Assembly (NCBI GenBank): GCA_022496185.1
Contig: WTXG01000003.1
Location: 1,364,001-1,428,000 of the forward strand
Length of the DNA: 64,000 bases
Direction: 5' to 3'
Origin: Multifurca ochricompacta
Taxonomy: Eukaryota > Basidiomycota > Agaricomycetes > Russulales > Russulaceae
Positions 45,234-57,296 of the stretch are shown in pieces (the stretch's first letter is position 1; every line of letters begins with the position of its first letter). The notes under the pieces are model-generated. The model saw nothing but the letters and a program-made list of their open reading frames with translations. It was not told where the DNA came from and did not search any database. The position numbers and the translations under genes were made by a program.

Positions 45234-48200
45234 ACCCAAGCATCGACTGGAGCAAGGGTGAACTGATGATCGACTCCGAGAGCGGGACCGCTGAGGAGAT
45301 CGGATCTGTCGAATGCATATCAGCTAGCCGTATGGAGCGCCAATCACTGTGTCGAACCGGAGTCCTGGAGACGCTGTCCGATCAAGTCTGGTGTCTAGCC
45401 GGCTATACATATTCACAGCAAATAGCCGAGCGTGAGAACCTGAAAAGGGGCAGTAGATCTTTTGAGGAGATGGTACCCTCGCAGTACTGGGACTTCGCAA
45501 AAGTTTTCTCTGAGGAGGAATCACAGAGACTCCCTCAGCATCAACCATGGGATCATGAAATAGATTTAGAACCAGGCGCTAAGACGCACTGGAAGACTAA
45601 GATCTACCCCATGGCACCGAACGAGCAAGCAGAGTTAGACAAATTTATTGACAAACACTTACGAAAGGGATACATTGTACCATCTAAGTCACCAATGGCC
45701 GTCCCCATGTTCTTCCTGAAAAAGAAGGACGGGAAATTAAGACTTATACAGGATTACCGTCCTCTTAACAAAATTACAATTAAAACCCGTTATCCGCTAC
45801 CGCTTGCTGCGGACATCATCAATTGGCTGAAAGATGCTAGGATCTTCACCAAATTCGATGTCAGATGGGGATATCACAATGTCAGAATTAAGGAAGGGGA
45901 CGAATACAAGGCGGCCTTTGCTACTAACCGCAGGTTATATGAACCGCGTGTTATGTACTTTGGCCTGACCAACAGTCCTGCCACCTTCCAGGCATTGATG
46001 AACTCAGTCTTCGCTGACATGATTGCAAGAGGAGAGGTCGCAGTATACATGGATGATATACTGATATTTTCATCTAACTTGGAGAAACATCAGAAAGATG
46101 TGCGTAGAGTACTTAGCCGTCTCCAAGAGTATGACCTTTTCCTCAAGCCTGAGAAATGCGAATTTGAGAGAGATCAAATGGAGTATCTCGGGATGATTAT
46201 CCGTCCCGGAGAGGTCAGGATGGACCCTGCCAAGGTCCAAGCGGTCAGAGAGTGGCTGATCCCACAGAATTTGAAGGACGTTTGCGCCTTTGTGGGATTT
46301 GCTAACTTCTATCGACGCTTCATTAAGGACTTTGCTAGTATAGCACGTCCCTTACATGACCTGACTAAGAAAAATATCCCATGGCAATGGGGCGATGCGG
46401 AGATGAACGCGTTCGCAGCGCTGAAGGCACGCTTCATAGAGAAGCCAATATTAGCAGTCTATGATAGTGATAGGCCAACGTGCTTGGAGACGGATGCTTC
46501 CGGATTTGCTACCGGTGGAATACTGTCACAGAAACATGACGACGAGCTATGGCACCCAGTCGCATTCTGATCCAAAGCAATGTTGGACGCAGAACGTAAC
46601 TACGAGATTTACAACCGGGAAATGCTTGCATTGATCTGAGCACTGGAGGATTGGCGACACTTCCTTGAAGGACTATCTACCTTTGAGGTTGTAACTGATC
46701 ACAAGAATATGGAATGGTGGGCTAGCATGCACGACTTAACACGACGTCAAGCGCGTTGGGCCCTGTACCTCAGTAGATTCAACTTTGTGATTAGATACAA
46801 GAAGGGATCAGCAATGCAAGCTGATGCTCTTAGCCGATTTCCTACGGATCGCGTGTATGACAGTGAGGACAACCGTCAGGTACAAGTCCTCAAGCTGGAA
46901 CAGTTTCTCCGGGCCGCACGTACCCATTACAAGCCAGAGAGCTCTCCTCTCACAGATCGCATCAGAGCAGCAGGCGCACGCGAAGCGGAAGTCATAGAGG
47001 GGTTGAAATCCCTATCCAGATCTGCTCCGCGCGCTCTTACTGATGGCATTTCTCACTGGGAGGAGGAAGACCGTCTCGTTTATTACAAGGGAAAACTTTA
47101 TGTACCCAATGTACCGGATCTCAGAAAAGATATCATTAAACAGTGTCATGATTCGGTTACTGCAGGACATCCCGGTAAGAATGGGACTATAGAACTTGTC
47201 AGCCGTTATTATTGGTGGCTGCGTATGTCTACATACATCGCCAAGTACATAGAGGGCTGCAATCGCTGTCAACGCTACAGGATCAACCAGCACCCTACAG
47301 CGCCTATACAGCTGCACAAAGTACCGGAGGGACCCTGGCAGATCATCGGCATTGATCTGATCACTGGGCTTCCTTCTTCATAAGGGAAAGATGCAATATT
47401 AACGATAGTGGACCACTATACGAAACAAGTCCACTTCTTCCCTGTGACCAGCGGCATCACGGCAGATGGTGTAGGGCAGATCTACTATAATGAGATCTTC
47501 CCGCTGCATGGGATCCCTAAGTCTATCGTCAGCGACAGGGGACCACAGTTTGCAGCACGGACAATGCGGGCCGCTTTAAAGCGCCTGGGAATAGACAGTA
47601 GTTTGACCACAGTGTATCATCCTCAAGCTAATGGACAGGCAGAACGCAAAAACCAAGAGATAGAACAGTATTTGCGTATGTTCGTAGATAAGTGTCAGGA
47701 TGATTGGATCGAACTATTACCCACTGCGGAATTCGTGTTGAATGCGAGATTGACATCCGCGACTGGACACACACCCTTTGAATTACTCTACGGGTACATG
47801 CCGGACTTCACAATTCCAGCTGGGCGCCCTACAGGCATTCCCAGTTTAGACAAGTGACTTCAACAGCTCCGTCTTGCCAGGACAGATGCTGAGGCAGCAC
47901 TGCGACTTAGCAAAGAATGCATGATCGCCGGGCCGGGTTACCGCCAATCTTATCGCTTCAGCACAGGCAATATGGTATGGCTCCAAGCCAAGAACATTAA
48001 GATACACCAACCTTCTCAGAAATTAGGGCCAAAACAGATGGGTCCCTTTAAGATTATCGAGAAGATTGGCGATCTTGATTATCAGTTAGAACTCCCGGCA
48101 GCACTGAGAATCCACAATGTTTTTCATGTGGATCGCCTTAGTCCCTACAAAGGCAACGACGTTAATGGACTTATGCTGCCACCGCCTGACCCTGTACTGG

Positions 48201-48484
48201 TCGAGGGTGAGGAAAAGTATGAGGTTGACCATATTCGCAATGCGAAACTGTTTGGTCGAACACTCAAATTCCTTGTGTGGTGGAAAGGATACGGCGAAGG
48301 GGAGGACTCATGGGAGCTGGCCAGAAACTTCAAGCTCGCTCAGGAGGCTGTCAGAGACTTTTACGCTCGACACCCTGGTGCGCCACGAAAGATAGCCACG
48401 CTTGCCTTCACGTCCGCTCCCTGGCAATTGCCACTTTATTTCACTGAGGCTTGCGAGGACGCAACACCCTGAGAAGGGGGGTAC

Positions 48485-49211
48485 TGTCCTGGATGCGCAT
48501 TTTTGCCATCCCGGACCAATTGAAAACCATCCTGAGGGCATCATGCGATTGCGTGTCTTGCAAAGTCAACCTTCTTAGACTTAGATAAGATAAGGAGGAG
48601 TTCGGACCGATCTGACCCGGTCCATGCGATGCGAAGTAGTCGCTGCCCTATGTAGCAATGGACATTATAGATACACGCGGCCATTGTTTGAGTAATACAG
48701 ATTAACGATTTGATTATAGAGTGATCTAAAGTAGTCTAGTATGTATTTTAGATAATGCCAGACCGGCAGAAATGATCGCGCATTAGTAAACAAGATGTGT
48801 CAGGGTACTTAGAAGAGTAAGCCACTGATAACTACTTAGATTTACATCGCATGCTCGATCGGCTTTGGTATTTCGTAGGATAGTACTAGAATGTATTTAA
48901 AGACACCCTGTAGCACGCTGCAGACCCCATCTTGTCCTCTTGGGGCTGTAGGTGCGGTTTATCTTTGTATTTACTCAGGCCCAGCTAATCTTGTCCTCTT
49001 GGGGCTGTAGGCTCTTAGCAAAGTTCAATATAGGTCTATTCTTGCTGCATAAGCAAGGCAGAGTCCTCTGACTGCTTCAAGCCTTACGCGTGCATTAATC
49101 TCCGCGTTCTGGGCAGCTTCCGACTAGGATTTTATCACCTCTGAGTTTACTATGACTTTTACATCTTATCTAATCTAACACTGCAAGCGCGGGATAGAAG
49201 CACCCGTTACA
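48485..49211 (+). repeat. Element A 3' LTR
   Basis: 727 bases, preceded by a polypurine tract at 48471-48481 and followed by the duplication CAGGT. Same length as the 5' LTR, no gaps in a by-eye alignment. Confidence 0.93.
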
Positions 49212-49422
49212 CAGGTACTTGCTGCATCAGGTCGCATTTTCAAGACTCAAAGCCCTCAAGATGCGGGGCACGTCCAAGATTCAAGGTCTAATACAGAAGA
49301 CCTATTCCAGGTTCAAGTTTCAAGTGCCCACGACGTTGTAGAGTGGGTGCATGCAGGAAATGAGGTCGAGGGTAGTGGCAATCAGCCCTACTAGAGTTAC
49401 TGGGGAGAAGGCTCCTCAAGCT

Positions 49423-49915
49423 TGATAAACAGGCATGTGCGCGCAGTGATACTGACTGTAAATGTTAGCGTGTGAAGCTAGAACAAGTTATACTTCAGAG
49501 GAGAAGAAAACTCTATATTACTATACTACACACCTAGAACAAGTTATCTACAAGAGACGGTTAGTTATAGGTAAAATAGTAAGTAGAGAGTGGGACTTAC
49601 ACTTCAGAGGAGAAGAAAACTCTGAAGTGTAAGAGATGAAACAGACACCCTTATATACTACTCAAGGGATGGTCTGTGCGCAATGGAATACGCTAGAATG
49701 TACTACTGAGGGACAAAGGCCATTGGCCAGTGAGATATCACATGCTACACAGGATTACTAAGGTACATCAGTCAGCTGCTGCGCATCGCAAGAAAGAAAG
49801 TAATAATGATATGGTAAAAAGTCCGAAACTCCGAATCAATATCTAATCTAATCTTGCACAGCTTAGACCCTAACCTAGATGCCTGAAGCACCTCAAGACA
49901 CATACCGTGTCAACA
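49423..49915 (-). repeat. Element E 3' LTR
   Basis: 493 bases, on the minus strand TGTTGACACGG...TGTTTATCA. It is preceded (minus strand) by a purine tract GGAGGGA (49922-49916). It carries the CTTACACTTCAGAG inverted repeat at 49596-49633. Confidence 0.93.
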
Positions 49916-50121
49916 TCCCTCCATGATTAAGGCATCAGGTCAAAATGAATTGAATGAATATATCGCCAGTCAAGAGGCATGAGAGTGAGTCAACGAGAGG
50001 AGAGGAGTGATCTGAAGTGTGTTATGCAAACTGAAACGCGTTCAGTCACACACCTCTTGCATCACTCTCGAGGTTGACAACATGGACACTTGTTGTGCCA
50101 CATTCGAGGTCGAGAATATAC

Positions 50122-53100
50122 TCATATAAGTCCAAGTTTAGTAACCATGTTTTCATGTGATGCCCTTGGTAGAGACTTTGTGAAGCCATCTGCCAGCATT
50201 TCACCAGTGGGAGTTCGCACTAATTCGATTAGATGCAATTCAACATACTCCCTGATTGCATGGTACTTTATTGGTATGTGTTTTGACCACCTTCCTGTGA
50301 CGGGGTTTAATGCCAAGTCTACGGCACCCTTATTGTCACAATGGAGTTGTATGGGTGAAGTGACTTCATAACCCAATTCTTCCATAAATGTCCTATACCA
50401 TGCAGCCTGATTAGAAGCCTCCGCTAGGCTCATGTACTCGGCTTCTGTGGTGGACTGTGCTACAGTCTTTTGCTTTCTAGAGCACCAGGATATGGCTCCA
50501 TTTGCAAGCATATAGACATAGCCTGAAGTAGAGTGGCAGTCCTCTTGATCTCCCCATGAGGAATCTGCAAAGCCATGAAGGCCACTCTGTTCATTCCCTC
50601 CAGAATATCGCACCCTGTAGTTCATAGTAGCATTTAGGTACTTTAGAACATACTTTGCTAGGCGCAGATGATGTTGTGAAGGATTGGAAGCATATTGACT
50701 AAGGCGTGCAACAGCAAAACTAATGTTGGGTCTGCTCCCAATCTGCACCCATAGCAGTGACCCCATTAGCTGTTGGTACTTCTTTATTTCTGAAGTAGAT
50801 GCCTGGCCTTCAAACTTGACCAGATGTGCATCTGCACCGGCTGGTAGGGGAGTGTATACTGGATTGGAATCCCTCATCCCAAACTTCTCAAGAATAGACA
50901 AGACATAAGCTGCTTGATCAATTTCCAGCATCTTGTTAGGACGATCTCTGGTGATGTTAACACCGAGATATGACTGGATTTCTCCCAAGTCAGTCATCTC
51001 ATATCGGCTAGATAGAGATTCCTTCAGCCATGTTATCTTATCTTTTGAAGATCCAAGTATAGTGATGTCATCAACATAAAGAATGATGAAAAGTGAATCA
51101 TCCCCCCCATGGTGATGATACACATATACTCCTGCATCAGAGTACGTCCGAGTGAAGCCCAGTTCATTAAGAACCGCATGAAATTGAAGGTTCCATGCCT
51201 GGGAGGCTTGTTTGAGGCCGTATAATGCCTTTTGTAGCCTACAAACTTTGGACTCTTGTCCAGCAATGACGAAACCAACAGGTTGCTCCATATAAATCTC
51301 CTCATCCAGATCGCCATGAAGGAATGCCGATTTGACATCCATCTGGTGGATTTCCCAATCTTCTAGCGTAGCTAGCGCTAGTAGTAAATGAAGTGATTCA
51401 AATCTGGCGACTGGGGAGAATGTTTCGTCAAAGTCCACTCCTTCTATTTGAGTGAAACCTTTTGCCACAAGCCTAGCACAAAACTGTCCATCTGGTTTCA
51501 GCTTAAAAACCCATTTGGATTTGACTGCTTTTCTGCCTTTAGGAAGATCCTCAAGGCACCACACATTTAATTTATCTAAGGCATCTATCTCATATTGACA
51601 AGCCTCAAGCCACTCAGTGGCATTATCAGACTGCATTGCCTCCTGAAAAGTTAGGGGGTCTCTATAAGAGACACCAGCAGCATTTAGCAACTCCATGGTC
51701 CCAAGTCTGGATGAACCTTGCACAAACTCTGCATTATCCTCATTATAACAGCGAGGATTCAGATGATGTGAACGTCTTGGCATAACAATATCAAGATCTA
51801 AATCTTCTTGTATTGCCACGGATCGTCGTTCAGAGTGTGGACTTTCCCTAGTAAAAACTGGTTGGGAAGTTTGCCTCTAGCCTTTTTTGTTGACTTTCTA
51901 ACGGCACGAGTTCTTGTGGGGAGTTGGGAGGGTTCCATTATTTGGGACGGTGGTGTCTGATATATGGTGTCTGTGTGTGTATCAACTTCATTGTCGGGTG
52001 TGGTAGGCTCAGGATTTATTTGAGGAGGCTCCACTACCTCCTGTTCCTCAACCTCGGTATCCTTATACTCAGGATCCTGAGGAACTGTGGCTATTGCTGG
52101 TGAGGGTTGAACAGACCCTCCTTCTAGTGGAACAGCTCGTTCCTTTCCTTTATCTCTGTTGTCCGATACAGAGTGGGATGGGAAGGACTCTTCATTAAAC
52201 GTCACATCTCTGGACAAAACAAAGGACTGGGTATGTCTATCCCATAGAATATAGCCTTTACTATTTGGCTCATACCCAACAAAGACGGCTTTTTTGGCTT
52301 TAGGATCCAATTTTTGCCACTTGTTTTCTGGAACATGATAGTATGCTTCACATCCAAAGACTTTAAAATAAGAGACATCTGGTATGTCCCCAACCAGAAG
52401 CTCTAGCGGTGTCCTCCACCTGTTAGAACGGATGGGAGTTCTGTTATATATGTGACATGCTGTAGAGACAGCGCACTCCCAAAAGCCAAGAGAAAGCCCA
52501 GCATGATGAAGCATGCTAGTGGCTTTTTCCATTATGGTTCTATTGAACCTTTCAGCTCTTCCATTCTGTTGTGGGGAATATGGCATCGTAAGTTTATGCT
52601 CTATGCCAGCCTCACTTAGTAAGGACTTCAGCTCATTATTAACATATTTGCCACCACGGTCTGTATGTAAGGTCTTTATTTTATTATTTGTTTTATTTTC
52701 TAGAAATGCCTTAACATTTGCAAAGACTGATTTGAAGTAGTGCTTTGCCTTCATTGGAACAACTATAGCACTGTGGCTAAAGTCATCTATGAAGGTGGCG
52801 AAATATAAATGCCCTTGTATTGAGGTACATTGGAGTGGACCGACTAGATCACTATGAATGACCTCCAAGGGTGCTGAAGCCTGCTTATGAGAGGGAGGGA
52901 AAGGAAGGTGATGGGATTTTCCCATTTCGCAGCCATGACAAGGCTTTACTTCCTCTTGGCTATTTTTTAAACTGAGACCTTTTACGGCCTCAGGAGCATA
53001 TCTTTTCAGGGCTTGTTTAGACATATGACCCATTCTAAGATGCCAGGTATCAAGGCTGGTTGATGCAGTATTTAGGGCAGCAGTAGGTTTATCCACTATT

Positions 53101-54470
53101 GACCCTTGGATCCAGTATAGATCCCCAGCCTTGATTCCTTCCGCTATTCTTTGTCCTTTATACTCTATTGCGACATTATATTGATCAAATAAGACCATAC
53201 CACCTCTGTTGGTGATATGACTTGTAGATAAGATGCGATTTCCTGCTGATGGCATGTAGAAGACGTTGTTAAGTTCCAATATATAATTTTTATTGGTCCT
53301 TATATGGACGCTTCCTACTCCTTCAATTGGAACCATGGTTCCATCCACCACTGTAACAGTGTGTCCCGAATGAGGCAGATATTCATAGAAATCTGACTCA
53401 AAGGGTGTGAAGTGGGTGGTGGCACCACTATCCATCATCCAGGCAAATCCATCATCTTGGAAGGTTTCTTCAGTCGCATTCAAGGTATAAAGTTTAATGT
53501 GAGGTGTCTCATGCACCTCCTGTATTCTTCCACTACCATTAACTATTGTAGCTACTTGGTGGGAAGATGATGGTACACTGGCGCCTTGCGCCTTCTTCTG
53601 ATTGCCCTTTTTGCCTGCAGCAGCATTCTGCCAATCCTGTTTCCTCTGCCAACATTCATTTGCCTTGTGGCCCGGCTTCTGGCAGTAGAAGCAGGTGACA
53701 TCATTGGACGATGATGCACCTGCAGGTTGTGGCGTGATAAATTGTACTTTTTTGTTTTTATTTTTGTTGACATGGGCTGCCTTGTTAAGGGCAGCTTCAA
53801 CACCACTTCCTGCGGGGCTGGCAAGTCGGCTTTCCTCATTTAGGAACCTCTGAATGAGGTCCTGAGGGGAAAGGCATTCAGGAGGACCTGAAGCCAGGAT
53901 TGAGCCAGCAATGGCACTGTATGATGGGGGAAGGGACTGGAGCAAAATAAAGCTCATCTGGAGGTCAGAGACCTCCATCCCATTCTCCTTCAGGGTATTC
54001 CTTGCATCTAGCATACACTGCAATTGGGGCCTGAATTGTTTGCCTTCCTCTAAACGGAAGGACGAAACTGAGCACCACAAATTGTAGGTGGCCATGCTAC
54101 CCACAGTGCCATACAAGGACTCCAGCTGCTCATACTTTGAGCAGACTGACGGATACTTCCTATCAGAGGCAATCTGAGAATAAACTTCACTGGTGACAAC
54201 CAGCACCAGTAAGCCCATCAATACTTCTTCAACCCTACTCCACTCCTGGATTATGGGTTCGGACCAGGTGGCAAACCTCGCCTGGTAGTCCGCTTCCTTC
54301 TCATCATCCTTCTGTACCGGAGGATTGGCATATTCAGGCCCATCATGTGTGATGTGCCTTCTCATGCCATTGATCCTCAACAGGGTGGTGAAAGATACCG
54401 ACCACTGTGGCCAGTTGGAGCCATCGAGCTTGTTGAATTTGAAGGTTGAAGGGAAAACGATGTTAGCCAT
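50122..54470 (-). CDS. gag-pol: Element E gag-pol polyprotein (one base short of continuous)
   Basis: Start chosen at ATG 54470 (MANIVFPSTFKFNKLDGSNW), matching element F. Order: gag with zinc knuckle CFYCQKPGHKANEC, protease WMMDSGATTHF, integrase HH-CC (WHLRMGH...CHGCEMGK) with D, D, E in HSDLVGPL, HTDRGGKYV and GRAERFNRT, then RT (FIILYVDDITIL) and RNase H (DSSWGDQEDCHSTSGY, AEYMSLAEAS, HCDNKGAV). That is the copia order. The frame changes once at a G-run at 51864-51866 (plus strand), where element F has one more base. A sequence error or a real 1-base deletion explains it better than programmed shifting. Confidence 0.93.
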
Positions 54471-55376
54471 TGAGATGATTTGTATAAAAATTTGATCCTG
54501 GTTCCAAGGAGCAGTTAGAACCAGTTGTCCAGGTCTCATTTAAGAGGGCCCATCCAATCTGTGGCGCTATGCTTCAGAACTTAAAAAGTCCTGCCTCTGA
54601 TGTGTGACTTCTAAGTAGTATAGTGAAGCTGTCTAACCCCATTCTACAACAGATCCCAAAGCCACATCAGGCGGATACTGTGTAAATAGAAGGGGAGTCA
54701 TGTCATGGAGGAGCCAACCACAAGTTCCACTAGAGACAAAGGGTATAAAGCCCTTCCTCTAGTGCTGGTGGTGGAGTCCATGATTAAGCCCTAGATGATT
54801 GGGGCCATGACTGTAGTAGACTATTGGGTTTCCTCTGGTGGGGGACCCCCACAACATGGCAGCGAATACTTCTGCCCAGAGACAAAACCTCTAGCTACTG
54901 TGTAAATACTATAGTAGTGTGGCCTACTTGTATCGAGCCCAAGCTCATGGGAGTGACTACCCATGCCTTGTTCTAGACCCTAAACTCTACCAGCAGGTGG
55001 CTAACCTGGCTTACGGATCGAGCCAAGCATTGACCAGACCTAAAGCCTCAAGCCTTTGGGCAAGTGGCCTACTAAACTATCTATGGGACGAAAACCCAGC
55101 TACAACTATGAACACTATTTACTTAGGGCACACATGAGGAGCTTAAGGTGTTTCACCCGCTAAGGGTCCCTCATCACCTTTCGCAAGAACCCTTAAGAAA
55201 GGGCTAGCCAAACAGATCAAGGTGGGCACATAAGTGCACCACCTTGTGGACAGTTAAGGGCAAAGAGACGAAAAAGAAGCTCACAAGGAAGTTTGTTGGG
55301 AGGAACTTTAAAGCTTGTTGAGCTAAAGAGTTTGTTGGACTGTGATCAAAAGAACGCCAGATCAGTAATGAGCGGC
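54471..55376 (-). other. Element E long leader
   Basis: About 0.9 kb without a convincing coding frame, but clearly similar to the leaders of F (58249-59167) and G (63503-64000), including blocks such as GACTACCCATGCCTTGTTCT and GTCTAGAACAAGGC on the opposite strand. Its conservation suggests an RNA function. Confidence 0.6.
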
Positions 55377-55389
55377 AGGGCCCATAACC
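55377..55389 (-). promoter_or_regulatory. Element E primer-binding site, initiator tRNA-Met half type
   Basis: Directly after the 5' LTR the minus strand reads GGTTATGGGCCCT. Twelve bases are complementary to GGGCCCATAACC, the anticodon stem-loop of eukaryotic initiator tRNA-Met, as in Drosophila copia and yeast Ty5, not to the tRNA 3' end. Confidence 0.75.
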
Positions 55390-55880
55390 TGATAAACAGG
55401 CATGTGCGCGCAGTGATACTGACTGTAATGTTAGCATGTGAAGCTAGAACAAGTTATACTTCAGAGGAGAAGAAAACTCTATATTACTATACTACACACC
55501 TAGAACAAGTTATCTACAAGAGACGGTTAGTTATAGGTAAATAGTAAGTAGAGAGTGGGACTTACACTTCAGAGGAGAAGAAAACTCTGAAGTGTAAGAG
55601 ACGAAACAGACACCCTTATATACTACTCAAGGGATGGTCTGTGTGCAATGGAATATGCTAGAATGTACTACTGAGGGACAAAGGCCATTGGCCAGTGAGA
55701 TATCACATGCTACACAGGATTACTAAGGTACATCAGTCAGCTGCTGCGCATCGCGAGAAAGAAAGTAATAATGATATGGTAAAAAGTCCGAAACTCCGAA
55801 TCAATATCTAATCTAATCTTGCATAGCTTAGACCCTAACCTAGATGCCTGAAGCACCTCAAGACACATACCGTGTCAACA
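55390..55880 (-). repeat. Element E 5' LTR
   Basis: 491 bases, same family as 49423-49915. TATATAAG lies shortly upstream (minus strand) of a 14-base perfect inverted repeat at 55561-55574 and 55585-55598. Confidence 0.93.
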
Positions 55881-56331
55881 AAGCTGCAGCTTGGGGAGTT
55901 CAAGCAAGTTTCTGTGAAGTCGAATTTACCTGTATTAGATACAAGAGAACAGACTTAAGGTCTGTCTCTACAATCTAAGTAGTTTAAATACAGCTTTGGG
56001 AAGGCACATCAAAGAGGGCACATCAGAAGATCTAAGCTAAATAGAAGGTTCTAATAAGTATCCCTAGTAGTCATGGACTCCAGGGGTTATGCCCTGGAGT
56101 GAGATAGAATGGGATAAGAACTAAAGGAGGGGTTGCGCCCTCAGCAAGGAAAATAAAATAAAGGAACAGGGAATAGCGATCAGAGCGCATGCGACGTACT
56201 TGTCACACCCGTGTCACAAGTTGTTACAAGCGGTCACACAAATCAAAAACACGCATGAGCGCGACAGCAAAGAAAACGTCACATTCTCATCACAAATGAT
56301 GTCACAAATCTGCACAAACTGTCACAGTAAA

Positions 56332-56416
56332 TCTAAGTTCTTACCTTGGATTTGATATCTGTTGCACACAGGTCCTTCAGCATATGTCAGTTTGGGTCTG
56401 GGTCAAGGTCACAAGG
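56332..56416. other. Host spacer between relic Z and the next solo LTR
   Basis: Short unique stretch with no feature; its end CAAGG (56412-56416) is the left copy of the next target duplication. Confidence 0.5.
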
Positions 56417-56970
56417 TGTCATGAACTGACACCCTAGAGACCTCCTGACCCCCTAGAAATCTCTGGACACTCCCAGAAACCCTGCAGAACCCTCAGAAAT
56501 GAAGATAACCCTAGATTAAGACCAGAGAAGGGTCAGTCCAGACCAGGGCCAGACTCCTGCCAAATTGGAGACCTGTGGGAAGAGTACTAACAGAACCCCA
56601 CAACATCCAAACAGCAGTCCACAAACTGCAGACTGCAGACTGCAGATTTCTAAGCCCAAAAGTGGGGCTATTCTCATTGGTGGATCAGAGGGGAGTTAAA
56701 GCAAAGTTAACCTCCCCTAAAGTAGTGCACAGATCAAAGTCCTGGTTGTAATTATGTATATAAACCCTTTGGGAATAGAATGGACAGCTCCAGACTGTCC
56801 ACTTGTGATCTGGTTCCTTGTTACCTAGGAGATTAGCGCCACCTTGTGGAAGGCTTCTCACCCCTTGCCAAAGAGCTGTTCCCTTTGTGATTTCACACTT
56901 TCACCCCACTTCCAAATCATCCCCTTCACATACAACTCACTGTCCAGGCAGTTGACAGTGAGTTGAAACA
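56417..56970 (+). mobile_element. Solo LTR of the element D family
   Basis: 554 bases from TGTCATGAACTGACACC to GTTGAAACA, flanked by CAAGG (56412-56416, 56971-56975). Compared with the D LTRs, most changes are CpG to TpG or CpA, for example CTGCGGA repeats read CTGCAGA and ACGTATATAA reads ATGTATATAA. No internal region, so the element was lost by LTR-LTR recombination. Confidence 0.9.
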
Positions 56971-56989
56971 CAAGGTAATTATTATGATC

Positions 56990-57296
56990 AGTACTGAGCC
57001 TACCCTTTTTCTTCAACTTACACAATGCAGACCCCTCCCATCCACCCTCCTTGTCTTATCTGATCACATCTCTGTCTTACATTCCCCCACATGACCCCTC
57101 CCTGTGATCACCTTTGTAACTGTTTATGATTTGCTTGTCCATGTTGATCTCTTATCACCTTATCTCCTTATCTTATGAACTGGACACTTACTTAGTTCCC
57201 TATCAGAAGACAGGCATTATGCCCTCCACTTCTGGATATTAGGACCCACTTGACTCTGTACTTCTCTATTAGATAATCACCATTCCCTTACATATA
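56990..57296 (+). mobile_element. Decayed LTR fragment related to element B
   Basis: Blocks such as GGACACTTACTTAGTTCCCT, GCCCTCCACTTC and CCCACTTGACTC line up in order with the B LTR up to its TATA box (CATATA). There the fragment is cut by a Tc1/mariner end inserted at TA. Confidence 0.7.

Larger units (their letters stand above)
28126..48472 (+). pseudogene. pol: Element A pol, interrupted by element C, with four in-frame stops
   Basis: Polyprotein in two pieces, 28126-28700 and 45239-48472. Protease: MVDSGATALF and LGLPWL, cut by element C right after LRRNNP and resuming as SIDWSKGEL. Reverse transcriptase: YMDDILIF. RNase H: LETDASGFA. Integrase: HH-CC zinc motif (GHPG...CNRCQRY) and the D,D,E residues in GIDLITGLP, SDRGPQF and AERKNQEIEQY. 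Chromodomain: YEVDHIRN...FLVWWKGYGEGEDSWE. After 45239 one frame runs to the end, broken only by stops at 46568 (TGA), 46637 (TGA), 47381 (TAA) and 47855 (TGA). Three are TGA, the first two in places where relatives have Arg. Confidence 0.92.
17266..49211 (+). mobile_element. Element A: Ty3/gypsy chromovirus, host of nested elements B and C
   Basis: Two 727-base LTRs in the same direction (17266-17992 and 48485-49211) are flanked by the 5-base duplication CAGGT (17261-17265 and 49212-49216). Gag is split by element B and protease by element C; without them A is about 7.3 kb. Order is gag, protease, RT, RNase H, integrase, chromodomain, polypurine tract (GAGAAGGGGGG, 48471-48481) and 3' LTR. 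LTR identity is about 98 percent by eye and all 16 differences are CpG transitions. Confidence 0.93.
49423..55880 (-). mobile_element. Element E: nearly intact Ty1/copia retrotransposon
   Basis: LTRs 49423-49915 (3') and 55390-55880 (5'), minus orientation, TSD AAGCT at 49418-49422 and 55881-55885. One gag-pol gene, a 0.9-kb leader and a copia-type tRNA-Met half primer site. LTR identity is about 98 percent by eye. It sits inside the ancient LTR Z. Of all elements here it is the closest to functional; only one base separates it from an open polyprotein. Confidence 0.94.
17252..56326 (-). mobile_element. Ancient solo LTR Z, split into three pieces by elements A and E
   Basis: TGTCACAGCCAGGT at 17252-17265 matches the reverse complement of the end of the element C LTR (TGTCACAGCTAGGT). 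The LTR resumes at 49217-49422 after element A and at 55886-56326 after element E, ending AACTGTCACA. Once A, E and their duplications are removed it is about 660 bases, close to the 602 bases of the C LTR. GTAAA flanks it on both sides (17247-17251 and 56327-56331). The third piece keeps blocks of the reverse C LTR such as AGAGAACAGACTTA and GGGGTTGCGCCCTC. It is a diverged relative of family C on the minus strand, and it hosted everything from 17266 to 55880. Confidence 0.68.

Noticed and set aside
49217..49396. A 60-codon open frame right after element A that could be the last exon of a host gene cut by A
   Set aside because: The segment fits as the continuation of the reverse-orientation LTR Z that begins at 17252; no gene-like continuation exists before 17252.
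51798..51819. The 22-base overlap of the two E frames as a programmed frameshift site
   Set aside because: In copia elements integrase and RT are normally in one frame, and element F has one more base in the nearby homopolymer and reads through; a 1-base deletion is simpler.
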